The position numbers and the translations under genes were made by a program. DNA of 13,476 nt, from contig DATAOT010000116.1 in assembly GCA_036265615.1 (NCBI GenBank), forward strand, positions 1 to 13,476, in the 5' to 3' direction. The notes under the pieces were generated by a model. It was not told where the DNA came from. It ran no database searches and saw only the letters and a list, made by a program, of their open reading frames with translations. Positions 13,120 through 13,476 of this stretch are shown here, piece after piece. The DNA comes from DATAFF01 sp036265615. Lineage in GTDB: Bacteria > Pseudomonadota > Alphaproteobacteria > Rhizobiales > Aestuariivirgaceae. Numbering within the stretch: the first letter of the stretch is position 1; every line of letters begins with the position of its first letter.

Positions 13120-13476
13120 TCAGTACGGGGCGTCACCACCGTCATCGAAATCCTCCTCGTCCCCATAGGGGGCGTAGGGAGGTGGTCCGAAGCCGTATCT
13201 GACCGGCCGTTCTATGAACACCCGGCGCTTTACGATCACGGGTCGCTCCACGACAACTCGTTTCTCGATCACGAGGGGCCGCTCCACCACGATCGGGCGT
13301 TCGACAACGATCGGGCGTCTATGAACATAGAGGGGCCTCTCCACCACCACCCGTTCGTGAATGATCCGCTTGCGGATCACCGGGGCCGGGTACTCCTGGT
13401 AAGCACGAGGAGGATAGTAGCCAGGGGGCCCGAGATCTGCCGCAGAGGCCGGCAGCGAGCCCAGCAATGCGACGGC
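13120..13476 (-). CDS. Exported protein with hexapeptide repeats (partial, N-terminus missing)
   Basis: About 118 residues are visible; the frame is open to the right edge, where AVALLGSLPASAADL is clearly the end of a signal peptide, cleaved near SAA or ASA. The true start is outside, and the internal TTG at 13467 is not accepted as a start. After GPPGYYPPRAYQEYPAP comes a run of degenerate six-residue units of the form V-V-V-E-R-P: VVVERP, LYVHRRP, IVVERP, IVVERP, LVIEKR, VVVERP, VIVKRR, VFIERP. A Gly/Pro/Tyr segment and an acidic tail (DEEDFDDGGDAPY) follow. Similar Pro/Tyr and VERP-rich secreted proteins of unknown role occur in rhizobia (family memory). Alternating hydrophobic and Arg/Glu residues suggest an extended or beta-rich repeat in the periplasm or cell surface. 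Function unknown. Confidence 0.82.
   Translation of the reverse strand, partial: AVALLGSLPASAADLGPPGYYPPRAYQEYPAPVIRKRIIHERVVVERPLYVHRRPIVVERPIVVERPLVIEKRVVVERPVIVKRRVFIERPVRYGFGPPPYAPYGDEEDFDDGGDAPY

Noticed and set aside
1..13476. Mobile element, prophage, CRISPR or defence island
   Set aside because: No integrase, transposase, phage gene, repeat-spacer array or tRNA boundary was seen; base composition looks even across the window.

Overview
The window is GC-rich and densely coded. Its gene content suggests an alphaproteobacterium, probably Hyphomicrobiales and perhaps Bradyrhizobium-like. The pointers are an Ada-AlkA fusion beside a separate ogt, a 69-residue cold-shock protein, a DUF5335-type protein and several very small basic or zinc-ribbon proteins. 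No rRNA, tRNA, CRISPR array, insertion sequence or integrase was seen. The taxonomic placement is inference from style of gene content, not from a marker gene.

Layout, left to right. 1-1013 (-): a family 5 (peptide/nickel-type) ABC transporter solute-binding protein, cut by the left edge. 1153-2334 (-): a six-TM potassium channel with a C-terminal cyclic-nucleotide-binding domain. 2439-3260 (-): an isocitrate lyase/PEP mutase superfamily enzyme without the lyase cysteine loop. 3358-3642 (+): a small unrecognised protein. 3628-6500 (-): a tight five-gene run, which in transcription order is ogt (O6-alkylguanine repair), an OsmC/Ohr-type thiol peroxidase, the two subunits of a split thiamine-diphosphate 2-oxoacid decarboxylase, and a MhqD-like serine carboxylesterase. 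6641-8116 (+): an Ada-type methyl sensor/AraC regulator fused to AlkA glycosylase, divergent from ogt. 8113-8448 (-): a DUF5335-like protein. 8571-10774 (-): diaminopropionate ammonia-lyase translationally coupled to a CE4/PuuE-type deacetylase. 10788-11231 (-): a four-TM protein resembling a piece of heme-copper oxidase subunit I. 11449-12408 (-): four small proteins. 12821-13030 (+): a cold-shock protein with a strong intrinsic terminator. 13120-13476 (-): an exported protein with hexapeptide repeats, cut by the right edge.

The most coherent system is an alkylation/electrophile-response locus at 3628-8116. A methyl-sensing activator fused to a base-excision glycosylase faces, across a 140-base gap, an operon that starts with the direct-reversal enzyme Ogt and runs on into a peroxidase, a TPP decarboxylase and an esterase. 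The gap holds a striking inverted repeat with 17-base arms (16 of 17 matching), a candidate shared operator. If the operon reading is right, DNA repair is co-transcribed with small-molecule detoxification, an arrangement I do not recognise as described. The second unit of interest is the dpaL/deacetylase pair, which looks like a catabolic module for an acylated or ureido form of 2,3-diaminopropionate.
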